A stretch of 64,000 bases of DNA, taken from assembly GCF_030816115.1 (NCBI RefSeq), contig NZ_JAUSXQ010000001.1, positions 3,448,501 through 3,512,500 on the forward strand, given 5' to 3'. Source of the DNA: Chryseobacterium sp. W4I1 (GTDB lineage Bacteria > Bacteroidota > Bacteroidia > Flavobacteriales > Weeksellaceae). The translations under genes and the position numbers were made by a program. Each line of letters opens with the position of its first letter. The first letter of the stretch is position 1. This document shows positions 19,039-29,095 of this stretch, one piece after another. Under the pieces are notes generated by a model. The model had not been told where the DNA came from, made no database searches, and saw only the letters and a list, made by a program, of their open reading frames with translations.

Positions 19039-22000
19039 TTAGTTTTTATAGTTGTATTTATATTCTTTAACTATTTTGTATACAGGATTTCCTGCAGCAT
19101 CTTTACTCAGCTGTTTCACTTCCTTTAATCGATTAGCTGTGTCATAAACATACATTTCCCTGATGCCGGAAGGCGGGGTAATGCTTCTAACTCCGATTAA
19201 TGGGTCGTAAGTATAGGTACTGATCTGATAGTTTGATAATGCAGAGTTATTTCTGAAAATATCCAAAGCTGAAATTAAAGACTGCTCTGAGGTATCAGTA
19301 CCCAGCTGGGCATCATTAGTAGATGCGTTAACGATACTGTCTATCACCGTTTGTGAGATATCTGATAATTTTGCTCCTTCTATTTTAGCAATAGGCTGGG
19401 TTTTGTTGTAGCCCCAAATAACTGTTGTTGAAATACCATCTTTTGTGGTGTATTGTATAGGATTTCCTTTGGTATCATATCGGTTAAATACCACTTCTTC
19501 GGATGGCAAATTTGTTTGAAGATCATATGATAAAATAGATGTAGGGAGTAACAGATTTCCAGTTTGCCCTGTGGGCAATGATGTTGGATAAACATTATCA
19601 ATCTTTGCGATTGTTTTATTGTTTTTTTTCGTTTCACTTTCTACAGGAACTCCCACCATATATGCGTTAACCATTGCCTGATTGTTAATATCTGAAGCAT
19701 ATTTATAAGTTGTGAGATAACTATCTGTTCCATCACTTTTAGTCTGATTAATAGGTGTATTATATATATTGTTATATGCATTGGTCTCGATGGTTTCCAT
19801 ATTATCAAAAACTGTTTTCTTTTGAGACAGAAAGCTAGTATTGAAATTTATATGATAAGCATCAAGTAAAACTCCATACCATGTTCCGGCATTTTGGAAG
19901 GATGATCCAGGTGTCCCCACACTTTGGCTGAAGCGTTTATGAATCGATGTATAAGCTCTAAGATAATCCTGCTGCTGTATATAAGTATAATTAGTTTCAC
20001 TTATCTTTTGGGTATCAGACCAGATTATTTCTTTCAAAGCCTTTCCGCGCATCAGTGAATATGAAGTATATGGAAGTTGCTTATACAACGCGGGTATACC
20101 CCAACCCATATAAGCTCTGCCTCTCAAATCATTTGAACTTTCCTGATCAAAATTGGTAAAATAACTTTCTTTTTTTCCACCGTTATCATCAATCTCAGTT
20201 ACTTTACTGTAGCCTACCGAATTATCTTCGTCTTTAAGGCTTTGGTAGGAATTGAAATTGAAATCCCAGAAGCTATAGTTTATGGAGGGTTCGCCTCCTT
20301 CTATTAAATAAATAGGTTTATATGGAAGTATTCCGCTTGAAGAAATTCCACCATCACTTACGTAGGAATATGTTTTGTTAAAGCAATAATTATTTTCATT
20401 ACAGGAACTAATTTTTTTAATTCTTAACCCACCTCCCGTCTCTTTAACGGCAGAGGTTGTATACAGCTTTAGCATACTTTGGCTCATATCCTTATCACCA
20501 TATTTGGAATAATCGTTCAATTCATATTCAAAGTTCGTTTTTCCACCAGTTGGATAAGTAATCTGTTCCAATGTTTGTGCTTTGGTCAGGTTAAGGTTAG
20601 GCATTTTGTAATTCGGGTAAATGTTCTGATAGACATTTTTCTGCTGGTCAGGTGTCATAGTATAGAGTGAAAAATAATCAGATTCAAAATTGTTTCCATT
20701 ATAATATCCCCATCCATCAATTTTATCTGTAGTATATTTTGGCAATTTCGTGCCGTTATACTGAAACGAATATTTCTCTATTGTATTGATTGTTAAATTA
20801 TTAAGTAAAAGTCGATCGTTAGGATCATTATTATAAGTAAAAGCAATATTTTTTATTACTTTTCCTCCTCTGTCTGTAACAGTAATATTATCAAGCTTAT
20901 GCCAATGCTTATGATTATTATAGCTTTGTAAATGATGAGCATATGGTGGAATCCATTCATTCGCAGGGAATTCGAATTCATCATATTCTTTCTGATCAGC
21001 CATAGACCTGTTAAGGTTAACAACAAAATCCTCGCCCTCCACTTTTGTTAAAAAAACATTATTCAACCTGTTGCTGGTAAGGATAAATGTCTGTCCTGTA
21101 GAAGAAGAATTACTGATATTTCCGAATAATGATCCATTTTTATCCCAAGAAGCATTTCCGCTTCGATTTACTACAAAAACGCTTCTGTCATCACGAGTAT
21201 AGGTAAACTTCATATTTTTACCGTCTGGATAGATAATTTCTTTAACTTGCCATGAAGCCGGAATAATCTGAGGATTAAAACTTGTATCTACCTGTTCTGA
21301 CGTTGATGAAAATTCTATAGCAGTGTCATCTAACCCAAAAACATACTTTGTTCCATCATCCATAATGATATTGAATCCATACAAAATCCTTTTTAATGTA
21401 TAATATCTTGGAATCGTAGTATATTGTGTTCCGACGATAATATTTTCAGGTAGTTTATAATCAAATTTATATTGATGTTCCACTTTAAAAGTCCTTCCTT
21501 CTCTGGTACGGCCAATCCACTTTCCTTTTTCATTCAGATAAAAGCTCCCTGTGATTCCGCCTACATTAATGATAAATTCATCAGGCGCAGGAACTACAGT
21601 TGGAAACGCATTAGGTAAATTATTGTCATAATTGGTAACAAAAAAATCATTCATTGCCTGTTGTGTATCCCAGTTTGGATTATCCAGCATGGAATAATTA
21701 TCCAGATAAGAAAAGTGATTATATGGAACGGTATAAATTCCAGTATACACCTCATCCACTCCTCCGTTTACAATTCTTGTTACAGAACCTCCCACATTAA
21801 GACTCCATCCCAAGCCTGTCCATGTCGGGATTGTGGATGGCTTTACGGTTTTTACATTATAATCTAACGACATTGCAAAATTGCTTTGCCCTTTCTGTGT
21901 GCTGAATAATGAAATATTTATAACAGGAACTCCCTTATACATATTTACAGGATATTTTCCGGTCACTGCAAAAGGAGTAGTATTTGGACTTTGAGGAAAG

Positions 22001-22092
22001 AAATTATCTCCAAAATTTTTATAATTCTGTATTCCTTGTGCCTGATATAAAAAACTCAATAATGTTGAGGCTAAAATTATATTTTTTTTCAT
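19039..22092 (-). CDS. Exported Rhs-shell-like partner protein
   Basis: A 1017-residue protein with a signal peptide (ILASTLLSFLYQAQG). The N-terminal block VNMYKGVPVINISLF ... TWTGLGWSLNVGG ... VTRIVNGGVDEVY matches the start of Bacteroidota Rhs/Tc-type shell proteins. The middle is beta-rich. The C-terminus has YD-like units: YDTKGNPIQYTTKDG, YDPLIGVRSITPPSG, YDTANRLKEVKQL. It ends without an Rhs core or tip. The next gene, 8 bases on, supplies the repeat body, core and tip. The pair probably builds one two-polypeptide cocoon. Confidence 0.75.
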   Translation of the reverse strand: MKKNIILASTLLSFLYQAQGIQNYKNFGDNFFPQSPNTTPFAVTGKYPVNMYKGVPVINISLFSTQKGQSNFAMSLDYNVKTVKPSTIPTWTGLGWSLNVGGSVTRIVNGGVDEVYTGIYTVPYNHFSYLDNYSMLDNPNWDTQQAMNDFFVTNYDNNLPNAFPTVVPAPDEFIINVGGITGSFYLNEKGKWIGRTREGRTFKVEHQYKFDYKLPENIIVGTQYTTIPRYYTLKRILYGFNIIMDDGTKYVFGLDDTAIEFSSTSEQVDTSFNPQIIPASWQVKEIIYPDGKNMKFTYTRDDRSVFVVNRSGNASWDKNGSLFGNISNSSSTGQTFILTSNRLNNVFLTKVEGEDFVVNLNRSMADQKEYDEFEFPANEWIPPYAHHLQSYNNHKHWHKLDNITVTDRGGKVIKNIAFTYNNDPNDRLLLNNLTINTIEKYSFQYNGTKLPKYTTDKIDGWGYYNGNNFESDYFSLYTMTPDQQKNVYQNIYPNYKMPNLNLTKAQTLEQITYPTGGKTNFEYELNDYSKYGDKDMSQSMLKLYTTSAVKETGGGLRIKKISSCNENNYCFNKTYSYVSDGGISSSGILPYKPIYLIEGGEPSINYSFWDFNFNSYQSLKDEDNSVGYSKVTEIDDNGGKKESYFTNFDQESSNDLRGRAYMGWGIPALYKQLPYTSYSLMRGKALKEIIWSDTQKISETNYTYIQQQDYLRAYTSIHKRFSQSVGTPGSSFQNAGTWYGVLLDAYHINFNTSFLSQKKTVFDNMETIETNAYNNIYNTPINQTKSDGTDSYLTTYKYASDINNQAMVNAYMVGVPVESETKKNNKTIAKIDNVYPTSLPTGQTGNLLLPTSILSYDLQTNLPSEEVVFNRYDTKGNPIQYTTKDGISTTVIWGYNKTQPIAKIEGAKLSDISQTVIDSIVNASTNDAQLGTDTSEQSLISALDIFRNNSALSNYQISTYTYDPLIGVRSITPPSGIREMYVYDTANRLKEVKQLSKDAAGNPVYKIVKEYKYNYKN

Positions 22093-22097
22093 GATTA

Positions 22098-23654
22098 CTA
22101 TTTCTTGATTAGTTTGGTGCTAACTGTTTTATTGATATCTGTTTCTATTGTTATCAGATAAGCCCCTTGAATTAAGTTTTGCGTATTGATCTTCGTTACT
22201 TTATTCTTAGTTTTCAGACTTTGCAATTGTCTTCCTCCCATATCATACAACATAATATCCGCCTCTTTAAAATCAAAACCTATTTCTACATAAGCATAAT
22301 CTGAAACAGGATTAGGATAAATTTTGATGTCTTGTTTTTCGATCAACTGATCAAGTTGTTTATCTCCAAGCTTCACAATCTTCCAGTTCTCTTTCCCGAG
22401 TTCTTCGGCGCTGGTTCCTGCCAGAATAATAGAACCATCCCTGTTCAGCTTTATATCTGAAAGCCTTTCTTCTCTTTTTCTGGATTCTCCTTTGACATGT
22501 TTTCTCCACTGCTCATTTCCATCCTGGTTCAGATACAGCATCCAGAAGGTTTCATCATCAGTCTCAATTCTTCCTTCTGCCTGCGTATAACCACCCAATA
22601 GAATTCCTTTGATCACATCTTGGTTCTTGGATCTTGTATCCTGGCTCTGAATAACACTCACTCCCATCAGGATATCTCTATTCCCAAACTTGTAGGATTT
22701 CTGCCAGATTTCTTCCCCTCTTTCGTTCAATGAAATAAGCCATAGATCGGTTCCTTCTTCAATGCCTGCTGTTTTATTTCCGGATCTCTCGGATCTGGAT
22801 TCGCCACCAATCAAATAGCCTGCTGATGTCAATGACAGTGTTCTGATGTGATCATCTCCTTTTCCGCCAAAATTCTTTTCCCATTCTACTTTCCCGGTTT
22901 TATCCAGCTTGATGATATAGTAATCTCCTTCGCCATAATTTTCGGTTTTCTTTGAACCGCCTGTAGTGCTTCTTGAATAAATTCCCAACAAAGCTCCTCC
23001 ATCTTTCGTAGGAATCATTTTCTCTACTTCATCCAGACCTTTGCCTCCTACAATGGATTGAGAAAGTTCTTTCCCGTTTTTATCGAGTTTTACTATCAAA
23101 ACATCTTTGGAGCCATACCCTTTAGCCGAATTTTGTATGTTACCAGACACAAAGAATCCAAGATCAGTTGTTTGGATAACAGATTTGGCTTCTTCATCGG
23201 AAGGACTTCCCACTGTTTTCTGCCATAATTCATCTCCGAATTCATTAAGTCGAATCAACCAAATGTCCGATCCACCTTTGGAATCTTCTTTTTTATCTAA
23301 CCCTTTTCCGGAATAGGAAGTTCCAGCGAGAAGAAATCCTCCTTCCTGGGTGGCTACTGAAGCTAACAGGTAATCATGGTTCTGTCCTGAGAAATATTTC
23401 TCTCAGACCTCTTCTCCTTGTTGGTTGAGTTTTACCACATGAAAGTCATAGCCGTTATTCTGTTTATTTCCTTCCTGAATCTTAGCAGGCTGGATTGAAC
23501 TTCCGGTAATTAAATATTGCTGATCGATTGTTGTCGTAATCTGGCTTAGAAAATCCTGTGTAGAGGATTTGATATCTTTCTGCCATAAAACTTCCTGGGC
23601 AGACAGCCCAAAGACTGTGCATAAGACCAATGCACCAGAGTAGAATTTCTTCAT
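22098..23654 (-). pseudogene. T9SS-sorted repeat protein interrupted by one TGA
   Basis: The signal peptide (YSGALVLCTVFGLSAQE) and first segment run from 23654 to an in-frame TGA at 23403-23405 (...LNQQGEEV-stop). The same frame continues immediately (EKYFSGQNHDYLLASVATQ) to the end. The body repeats a unit of the type 'W.K..GG...D......DGG.L..G.S......D..I+KL+..G', like a beta-propeller. The last 75 residues are a type A T9SS sorting domain (IKIYPNPVSDYAYVEIGF ... GAYLITIET). The repeat pattern predicts Trp at the stop (TGG to TGA). It is the first gene of the Rhs operon, 5 bases before the next. A sequencing error or true inactivation are both possible. Confidence 0.85.
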
Positions 23655-23699
23655 CTGTTTGTGTTTTTAAATTAGTACTAGTTTTTATAATTAAGGCTG

Positions 23700-23731
23700 T
23701 AAAATTAACATTTTTTAACAATATGAAACAA
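23700..23731 (-). promoter_or_regulatory. Possible promoter of the Rhs operon
   Basis: On the reverse strand TTG (23729-23731), 21 bases, then TAATTTTA (23700-23707), one mismatch from TAnnTTTG. It would start transcription about 40 bases before the T9SS gene. The rest of the AT-rich divergent spacer (23732-23970) shows nothing else I can support. Confidence 0.35.
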
Positions 23732-23970
23732 TATTAAATCTATGATATGTGAATATTATTATATTCTTAATACATCTCACTGCATTATTCATACTTGCAA
23801 TCTCTTTATTATTAAATTTATTATCGTAAAGGTATACTGAGACAACGACAGAATTTGACGTATTTAAACAGGATATAATGTATATAGAGTAAATAAATTA
23901 ATATTGTGTGAATCAACAAATTAAATAAAACCACCTAATTACTTGGCAAAACATAATACTATCTTTTACA

Positions 23971-23997
23971 TTGGTATGATTTTTAGTGTTACATTTG
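23971..23997 (+). promoter_or_regulatory. Promoter for the DUF4407 gene
   Basis: TTG at 23971-23973 and an exact TACATTTG -7 box at 23990-23997, spacing 16 (slightly short). The transcript would start near 24004, just before the ATG at 24013. This argues against the GTG at 23986 as the start. Confidence 0.5.
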
Positions 23998-24012
23998 TAT
24001 AAATTTTCATTA

Positions 24013-25083
24013 ATGAAAACAAACCAACCAATTATAAATCAAGCGAATCATAAAATAAACTGGTTCCAGAAGTTTCTGATGGTATGTTCCGGAGGAAACA
24101 TTCATATTTTGAGAAAGACCCCGAGCGAATGGAATAAATTTTCCGGGATCGGCGGTATTGTATTATTCACCGCAGTATTTGCGACGCTGTCTGCAGGTTA
24201 TGCCATGTATACTGTATTTGATAATATCTGGACTTCAATAGGATTTGGTGTTCTTTGGGGACTGATGATTTTCAATCTTGACCGCTACATTGTTTCTTCT
24301 ATCAAAAAAACAGGAACCTGGTGGAATCAAATACTGATGGCTATTCCGCGTTTAATTTTAGCAACTTTCCTTGGAATTATTATCTCCAAGCCTTTGGAGC
24401 TTAAAATCTTTGAAAAAGAAGTTAATAAACAGCTGAATACCATTATTCAGAGAAATAAAAAACAGCTTCAGGGAGAAATGAACGGGAGAATCCTACAGCA
24501 GAGCGGCCCTTTTGAAACGGAAAAGAAACAGATTGCTGAAAAGACAGCCCAATATCAAAAGTCTTACGATTCCGCATCTGTAGAGCTCGAAAAAGAAATT
24601 CTCGGAAAACAGTCTGGTTTGACGAGTGGAAAAGAAGGTTTCGGACCGAATGCAAAACGTAAGCAGGAACTAAAGGAACAGAGACGTCAGGATCTTGAAA
24701 ATTTTCAGAAACAGAATACGGCAAGACTTGATTACTTAGACAAGGAAATCTCTAAAGTTTATACAAATCTGGAAACGGAAAGGAAATCTACGGAGACTTT
24801 TGAGGATAAATTCAATGGGTTTGCAGCTCGACTTCAGGCTTTGGATGAATTGGGGAAAAATTCAGCCATCATAGGACTGGCAGCGGCTTTTATCATGGGC
24901 CTTTTTATCTGTCTTGAAATCTCCCCGGTATTGGTGAAATTAATTTCCCAGGTAGGACCGTATGATTATCTTTTAGAAAAAACTGAAAATGACTTCAAGC
25001 TTTATTCGAAGGAAAAAATTGAGAAGGGAAATGCTTTAACTGATTTCCGGATCGATGATTTTAAGGATAATTTAAAAAAATAG
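24013..25083 (+). CDS. DUF4407 membrane protein with coiled coil
   Basis: A 356-residue protein. The opening NWFQKFLMVCSGGNIHILRKT leads into the DUF4407 block GIGGIVLFTAVFATLSAGYA. Two more membrane segments follow (IGFGVLWGLMIFNLDRYIV and MAIPRLILATFLGIIIS). A long charged helical region of about 170 residues (many Lys/Glu/Gln, coiled-coil-like) comes next. A last hydrophobic segment (NSAIIGLAAAFIMGLFICLEISP) precedes the C-terminal cytoplasmic tail. The function of the family is unknown. Its last codons are followed at once by the AAA+/M41 gene, so the two are probably one operon and may form a membrane-bound protease complex. Confidence 0.85.
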   Translation: MKTNQPIINQANHKINWFQKFLMVCSGGNIHILRKTPSEWNKFSGIGGIVLFTAVFATLSAGYAMYTVFDNIWTSIGFGVLWGLMIFNLDRYIVSSIKKTGTWWNQILMAIPRLILATFLGIIISKPLELKIFEKEVNKQLNTIIQRNKKQLQGEMNGRILQQSGPFETEKKQIAEKTAQYQKSYDSASVELEKEILGKQSGLTSGKEGFGPNAKRKQELKEQRRQDLENFQKQNTARLDYLDKEISKVYTNLETERKSTETFEDKFNGFAARLQALDELGKNSAIIGLAAAFIMGLFICLEISPVLVKLISQVGPYDYLLEKTENDFKLYSKEKIEKGNALTDFRIDDFKDNLKK

Positions 25084-25097
25084 TGTATTTTTCACAC

Positions 25098-26960
25098 ATG
25101 ATTATTGATAAAGAAGAGATCCAGAAGAAAAAGAAAAAACTGGACGACTGCAAAACATTCCTGAAAAAAGAATTCATCGGAATAGATAAGATTATTGATG
25201 ATTTGATGGAATATCTTCAGATTTGGTACCTAATGCCGGAAATTCTGACAAGACCTGTTGTAATCAACTTATGGGGAATGACAGGCGTAGGAAAAACTGA
25301 TCTGGTAAGAAAAACTGTCCGCTTTCTGGAATTCCAGAACCGTTTTGTAGAAATAGAGCTCAGCAACAGCGATGAAACGTCGTGGAGTAAAAGTGTTTCC
25401 GATATTTTTCAAAGCAATCGCCTAAATGACGAGAAACCGAGCATTGTTCTCTTCGATGAAATCCAACGTTTTAATACAATAGATCCGGATGGCACACCTG
25501 TTCCGCAGACCAAATTTACAGACTTTTGGGAACTTTTAAGTGATGGCCGTTTAAGCAGAAGAGAACGTGATGACCTTGAGCATTACCTATTCTCTTATCT
25601 TTTGCGTAAAAAAGAAAACGACCGAAAGAAAATGAACGGGGAAACGGACATGGAAGAAAATCCTTATCTGAATCTATGGGATGCCAAGGAGTTGAAAAAA
25701 TACCTCAGCATGGAAGATGATGTGATGAGCATTATTGACATGAAGGAGGAAGATATGATCAAACTAATCCTTCAGAAACAAAAAGAGAAAAAAATCTATG
25801 AACCGGTAGATTACAGTAAAATGCTGATCATCATCAGCGGAAATCTGGATGAAGCTTTCCAGATGTCCCGTGAAACAAGTGAGGCAGATATAGATGCTAA
25901 TATTTACCATGCCTTTACAAAGAAAATTACAGTTGTTGATATAAAAAATGCTTTGTCCAGAAAATTCCGCCCGGAGCAGGTTGCAAGGTTTGGAAATATT
26001 CATTTGATATATTTTTCATTAAAAACAGAAGATTTTCAGCAACTCATCCAAAGGGAGATCAGCAACCTTAAAAAGAAGACAAAATCTAAATTCAGGATTA
26101 GCCTGAAGATCAGCAAAAATATCAATGATCTGATTTACAGAAACGGGGTATTCCCTGTTCAGGGTGTGCGTCCTGTTTTCAGCAGTGTAGTAGATATCCT
26201 GGAAACGAATCTCAGCAAATTTCTTTTTGAAGCAATCAGTCATGATGATAAAACTGTAGAAATAGATTATCCGGTAGCGCAAAAAATGATCACCGGAAAA
26301 GTGGGTGAACGCATGATAGAAATTCCCTACACAGGAAGAATTGACAGTATCAGACAGTCTAATCAGGAGGACGCAGTAGCCAATATCAGCGTTCACGAAT
26401 GCGGACATGCAGTTTCTTATATGCTTTATACCGGCTTTGCCCCATTGCAATTGAAGAGTAAAGTGGCCAGCAGCTATGCGGCAGGATTTACATTTCCTCA
26501 CCAGATCCACGATACGAAAGAAAGCCTTCTGGACAGAATTAAAATTTATCTGGCAGGAGGTATTGCAGAAGAGATTATATTTGGAGAAAATAATGCAAGT
26601 ATAGGAAGAAGCCATGACCGGGAGCAGGCCACGATTCTTGCAACAGATTATATCAGGAAATATGGATTTGATGAAGAATTCCAGGCTGCCTACAGCTTTG
26701 AAGAATATGCCCACCGCATGCAGCATCATATCACGGATAAGAAGATCGAAAAACTGATGCAGGAGCTTGCTAAAAAGACAAGGGAAGATCTTATTCTTCA
26801 CCTGAATCTTCTGAAAGATATGAGTATTGAACTAAGCAAAAAGGGCAGCATGCTACCTAAAGAAATTTATGACATCGCTAAAAAACACCAGCTGGAAGTA
26901 AGCATAAAAGAAGAAGGATATCTTCATATTGCAGATTATCACAATCAGCTGAATCAATAG
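25098..26960 (+). CDS. ClpB-like AAA+ ATPase fused to M41 (FtsH-type) peptidase
   Basis: A 620-residue protein with no membrane segment. Walker A GMTGVGKT lies near residue 60 and Walker B IVLFDEIQRF near 117. Sensor-2 motif GVRP (near 355) is of the Clp/HslU type rather than the FtsH type. A peptidase domain follows with zinc motif H433-E-C-G-H437, then LAGGIAEEIIFG and S-H-D507, matching the M41 HExxH...Asp ligands. ATP-dependent proteolysis is the likely activity. The N-terminal anchor of FtsH is missing; the preceding DUF4407 protein could provide membrane attachment. A GTG at 25083 overlapping the upstream stop is an alternative start. Confidence 0.85.
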   Translation: MIIDKEEIQKKKKKLDDCKTFLKKEFIGIDKIIDDLMEYLQIWYLMPEILTRPVVINLWGMTGVGKTDLVRKTVRFLEFQNRFVEIELSNSDETSWSKSVSDIFQSNRLNDEKPSIVLFDEIQRFNTIDPDGTPVPQTKFTDFWELLSDGRLSRRERDDLEHYLFSYLLRKKENDRKKMNGETDMEENPYLNLWDAKELKKYLSMEDDVMSIIDMKEEDMIKLILQKQKEKKIYEPVDYSKMLIIISGNLDEAFQMSRETSEADIDANIYHAFTKKITVVDIKNALSRKFRPEQVARFGNIHLIYFSLKTEDFQQLIQREISNLKKKTKSKFRISLKISKNINDLIYRNGVFPVQGVRPVFSSVVDILETNLSKFLFEAISHDDKTVEIDYPVAQKMITGKVGERMIEIPYTGRIDSIRQSNQEDAVANISVHECGHAVSYMLYTGFAPLQLKSKVASSYAAGFTFPHQIHDTKESLLDRIKIYLAGGIAEEIIFGENNASIGRSHDREQATILATDYIRKYGFDEEFQAAYSFEEYAHRMQHHITDKKIEKLMQELAKKTREDLILHLNLLKDMSIELSKKGSMLPKEIYDIAKKHQLEVSIKEEGYLHIADYHNQLNQ

Positions 26961-26991
26961 AATAATGACAAATCAAATTAATATAATTTCC

Positions 26992-27024
26992 ACCTTTCGG
27001 TTTATTCTGAAAGGTTTTTCTTTT
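26992..27024 (+). terminator. Terminator after the AAA+/M41 gene
   Basis: ACCTTTC (26992-26998) pairs with GAAAGGT (27009-27015), followed by TTTTCTTTT. The rest of the gap to 27182 is AT-rich with no feature I can support. Confidence 0.7.
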
Positions 27025-27181
27025 ACAATTCTTTGTGCAGCAGATTCAATTGCATTTTCATAAAACTAAATCAGTCAAAAAAAACAGAAGTATTTCTTTA
27101 TATCAGTAATTGATTAAGTATAATTAGAAATTTTCTAAGACTATTTTTTGTTTAAGGAATATTTTTTGTTGACTGTAAAAT

Positions 27182-27379
27182 ATGCCTTCAAGTGTAGTCA
27201 ACAGTTATATTTATTTTCCTGAGACTGAAATATTAAGAATCATATATCAGTCGGGAGCCGTTTATGACTATTTGAAAGTGCCTTTATCTGTTTCAGAAAA
27301 GTTCCGGGAAGCCAGATCAAAAGGGAGATTTCTAAACACTGTGATTAAGCGTAGATTTAAATTTGTTAAAATCAGTTGA
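27182..27379 (+). CDS. KTSC domain protein
   Basis: A 65-residue protein that is almost entirely a KTSC domain: SSVVNSYIYFPETEILRI, then QSGAVYDYLKVPLSV and KGRFLNTVIKRRFKFVKI. The family is small, cytoplasmic and named after a fusion with lysyl-tRNA synthetase in some species; the function is not established. It stands alone between two terminators, convergent with guaB. Confidence 0.8.
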   Translation: MPSSVVNSYIYFPETEILRIIYQSGAVYDYLKVPLSVSEKFREARSKGRFLNTVIKRRFKFVKIS

Positions 27380-27390
27380 GAATATTTAAC

Positions 27391-27420
27391 AAAAAATGCC
27401 GCACAGATCTGTACGGCATT
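27391..27420 (-). terminator. guaB terminator
   Basis: AATGCCG (27395-27401) pairs with CGGCATT (27414-27420); the loop is itself palindromic (ACAGATCTGT). A run of A's at 27391-27396 gives a T-run on the reverse strand, so it ends guaB transcription. Confidence 0.85.
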
Positions 27421-27443
27421 GATATTATATCATTTAAATACTC

Positions 27444-28904
27444 CTAAAAAGAATAGTTCGGAGCTTCCTGAGTGATAATTACATCATGTGGGTGAGATTC
27501 TTTCAATCCGCTTCCGGTGATCATTACCATTTTGGTATCTTTCTGTAAAGCCTCCATATCTTTAGCCCCACAGTATCCCATTCCTGCTCTTAAGCCTCCG
27601 GTCAATTGGAAGATCACATCCTCCAGTTTGCCTTTATGGGGTACTCTTCCTTCGATTCCTTCCGGTACGAATTTTTTAGCCTCACTTTGGAAATATCTTT
27701 CTTTTCCACCTCTCTTCATTGCGGAAAGACTTCCCATTCCCTGATAAGATTTGAACTTTCTTCCCTGGAAAATAATTTCTTCTCCCGGAGCTTCATCCGT
27801 TCCAGCTAAAAGAGAACCCAGCATTACAGCTCCTGCTCCACTTGCAATTGCTTTTACGATATCTCCGGAAAGCTTGATCCCTCCGTCAGCGATAACCGTT
27901 ACATTTTTAGTTGCAGCATACTCGTAAACGTTATAAATAGCAGATAACTGAGGAACACCGACTCCTGCCACAACTCTTGTTGTACAGATAGAACCAGGCC
28001 CCACTCCTACTTTAAGAACATTAGCTCCTGCTTCAATCAGGTCTTTTGCTGCTTCAGCCGTTACGATATTTCCTCCTACAATATCCAGATCAGGATATGC
28101 TCTTCTGATTTCTGAAATTTTATCTAAAACTCCTTTGGAATGTCCGTGAGCAGAATCAATAGCTACAATATCAACACCGGCGTTTACCAATGCTGCAATT
28201 CTGTCCATCGTATCTTCACCAACTCCAACTCCGGCTCCTACGATAAGTCGTCCTTTGTGATCTTTATTTGAGTTTGGATATTCCAGCTGATTGTCAATAT
28301 CTTTAATGGTGATCAATCCAACAAGTTTATTGTTCTGATCTACGATAGGAAGCTTTTCAACTCTGCTTTTAAGAAGAATTTCTTTTGCTTTCTCAAGGTT
28401 GGTATTTTTATCAGAAGTGATCAGATTTTCTTTGGTCATGATCTCTTCGACTTTCATATCAAGGTTTTCCTGATACTTCACATCTCTGTTGGTAATGATT
28501 CCGATTAATACATTATCAGCATCTACCACAGGAAGACCGGAAATCTTATATTTCGCCATCGTTTCCTTAGCCTGGGCCAGGGTATGATCTTTTGAAAGGG
28601 TCACAGGATCAGAAATCATTCCGTTTTCGGAACGTTTTACACGATTTACCTGAGCAGCCTGCTCAGCGATTGTCATATTTTTGTGAATAAAACCTAAACC
28701 ACCAACTCTTGCCAGGGCAATGGCCAGATCTCCTTCAGTAACTGTGTCCATCGCAGCAGAAACTATCGGAACATTCAGCGTGATTTTGTCGGTAAGTCTT
28801 GATTTTAATGATACCTGGTTAGGTAAAACTTCTGAATAAGAAGGGACTAGAAGAACGTCATCGAAAGTGATGGCTGTCTCTACAATTTTGTTATGAATAG
28901 ACAT
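27444..28904 (-). CDS. guaB: IMP dehydrogenase
   Basis: A 486-residue protein. The N-terminal [16 protein letters not shown] and SAAMDTVTE are IMPDH hallmarks. Two CBS domains lie at about 95-205 ([21 protein letters not shown] and [19 protein letters not shown]). The catalytic loop is [11 protein letters not shown] (Cys near residue 305), and [13 protein letters not shown] and MGSLSAM follow in the second half. It converts IMP to XMP with NAD+, the committed step of guanine nucleotide synthesis. CBS domains sense purine nucleotides. It is a single gene with its own terminator. Confidence 0.98.
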   Translation of the reverse strand: MSIHNKIVETAITFDDVLLVPSYSEVLPNQVSLKSRLTDKITLNVPIVSAAMDTVTEGDLAIALARVGGLGFIHKNMTIAEQAAQVNRVKRSENGMISDPVTLSKDHTLAQAKETMAKYKISGLPVVDADNVLIGIITNRDVKYQENLDMKVEEIMTKENLITSDKNTNLEKAKEILLKSRVEKLPIVDQNNKLVGLITIKDIDNQLEYPNSNKDHKGRLIVGAGVGVGEDTMDRIAALVNAGVDIVAIDSAHGHSKGVLDKISEIRRAYPDLDIVGGNIVTAEAAKDLIEAGANVLKVGVGPGSICTTRVVAGVGVPQLSAIYNVYEYAATKNVTVIADGGIKLSGDIVKAIASGAGAVMLGSLLAGTDEAPGEEIIFQGRKFKSYQGMGSLSAMKRGGKERYFQSEAKKFVPEGIEGRVPHKGKLEDVIFQLTGGLRAGMGYCGAKDMEALQKDTKMVMITGSGLKESHPHDVIITQEAPNYSF

Positions 28905-28918
28905 CTTTACTTTCTTTG

Positions 28919-28926
28919 CAAAATTA
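28919..28926 (-). promoter_or_regulatory. Possible -7 box for guaB
   Basis: TAATTTTG on the reverse strand matches TAnnTTTG exactly. There is no TTG at the right distance, and the predicted leader would be under 10 bases, so this is tentative. Confidence 0.3.
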
Positions 28927-28997
28927 GGCTATTTTAACGAGATATGAAAATCCTTTTCAATAGTTTAAATAAAATTTAATAATCAATAACTTAAATC

Positions 28998-29023
28998 GAA
29001 AAACCGCTCCTATTAAGAACGGT
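28998..29023 (-). terminator. Terminator of the sigma-factor operon
   Basis: On the reverse strand ACCGTTC pairs with GAGCGGT (one G-T pair) and a T-run follows. It lies about 75 bases after the last gene of the operon. Confidence 0.65.
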
Positions 29024-29095
29024 CTTTCTGTACAAAATAATTAGTGTAGTATGAAACTACTTGTAATAGTTATTATAAACGATAAGAAATGATGA

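Noticed and set aside
23403..23405. TGA read as selenocysteine
   Set aside because: No SECIS-like hairpin or selenoprotein family is evident, the context predicts Trp, and selenocysteine use is not expected in this protein type.
26019..26801. 260-codon open frame on the reverse strand opposite the AAA+/M41 gene
   Set aside because: It is Cys/Phe/Ile-rich and has no family resemblance. The forward frame has intact AAA+ and M41 motifs over the same bases, so this is a shadow frame.
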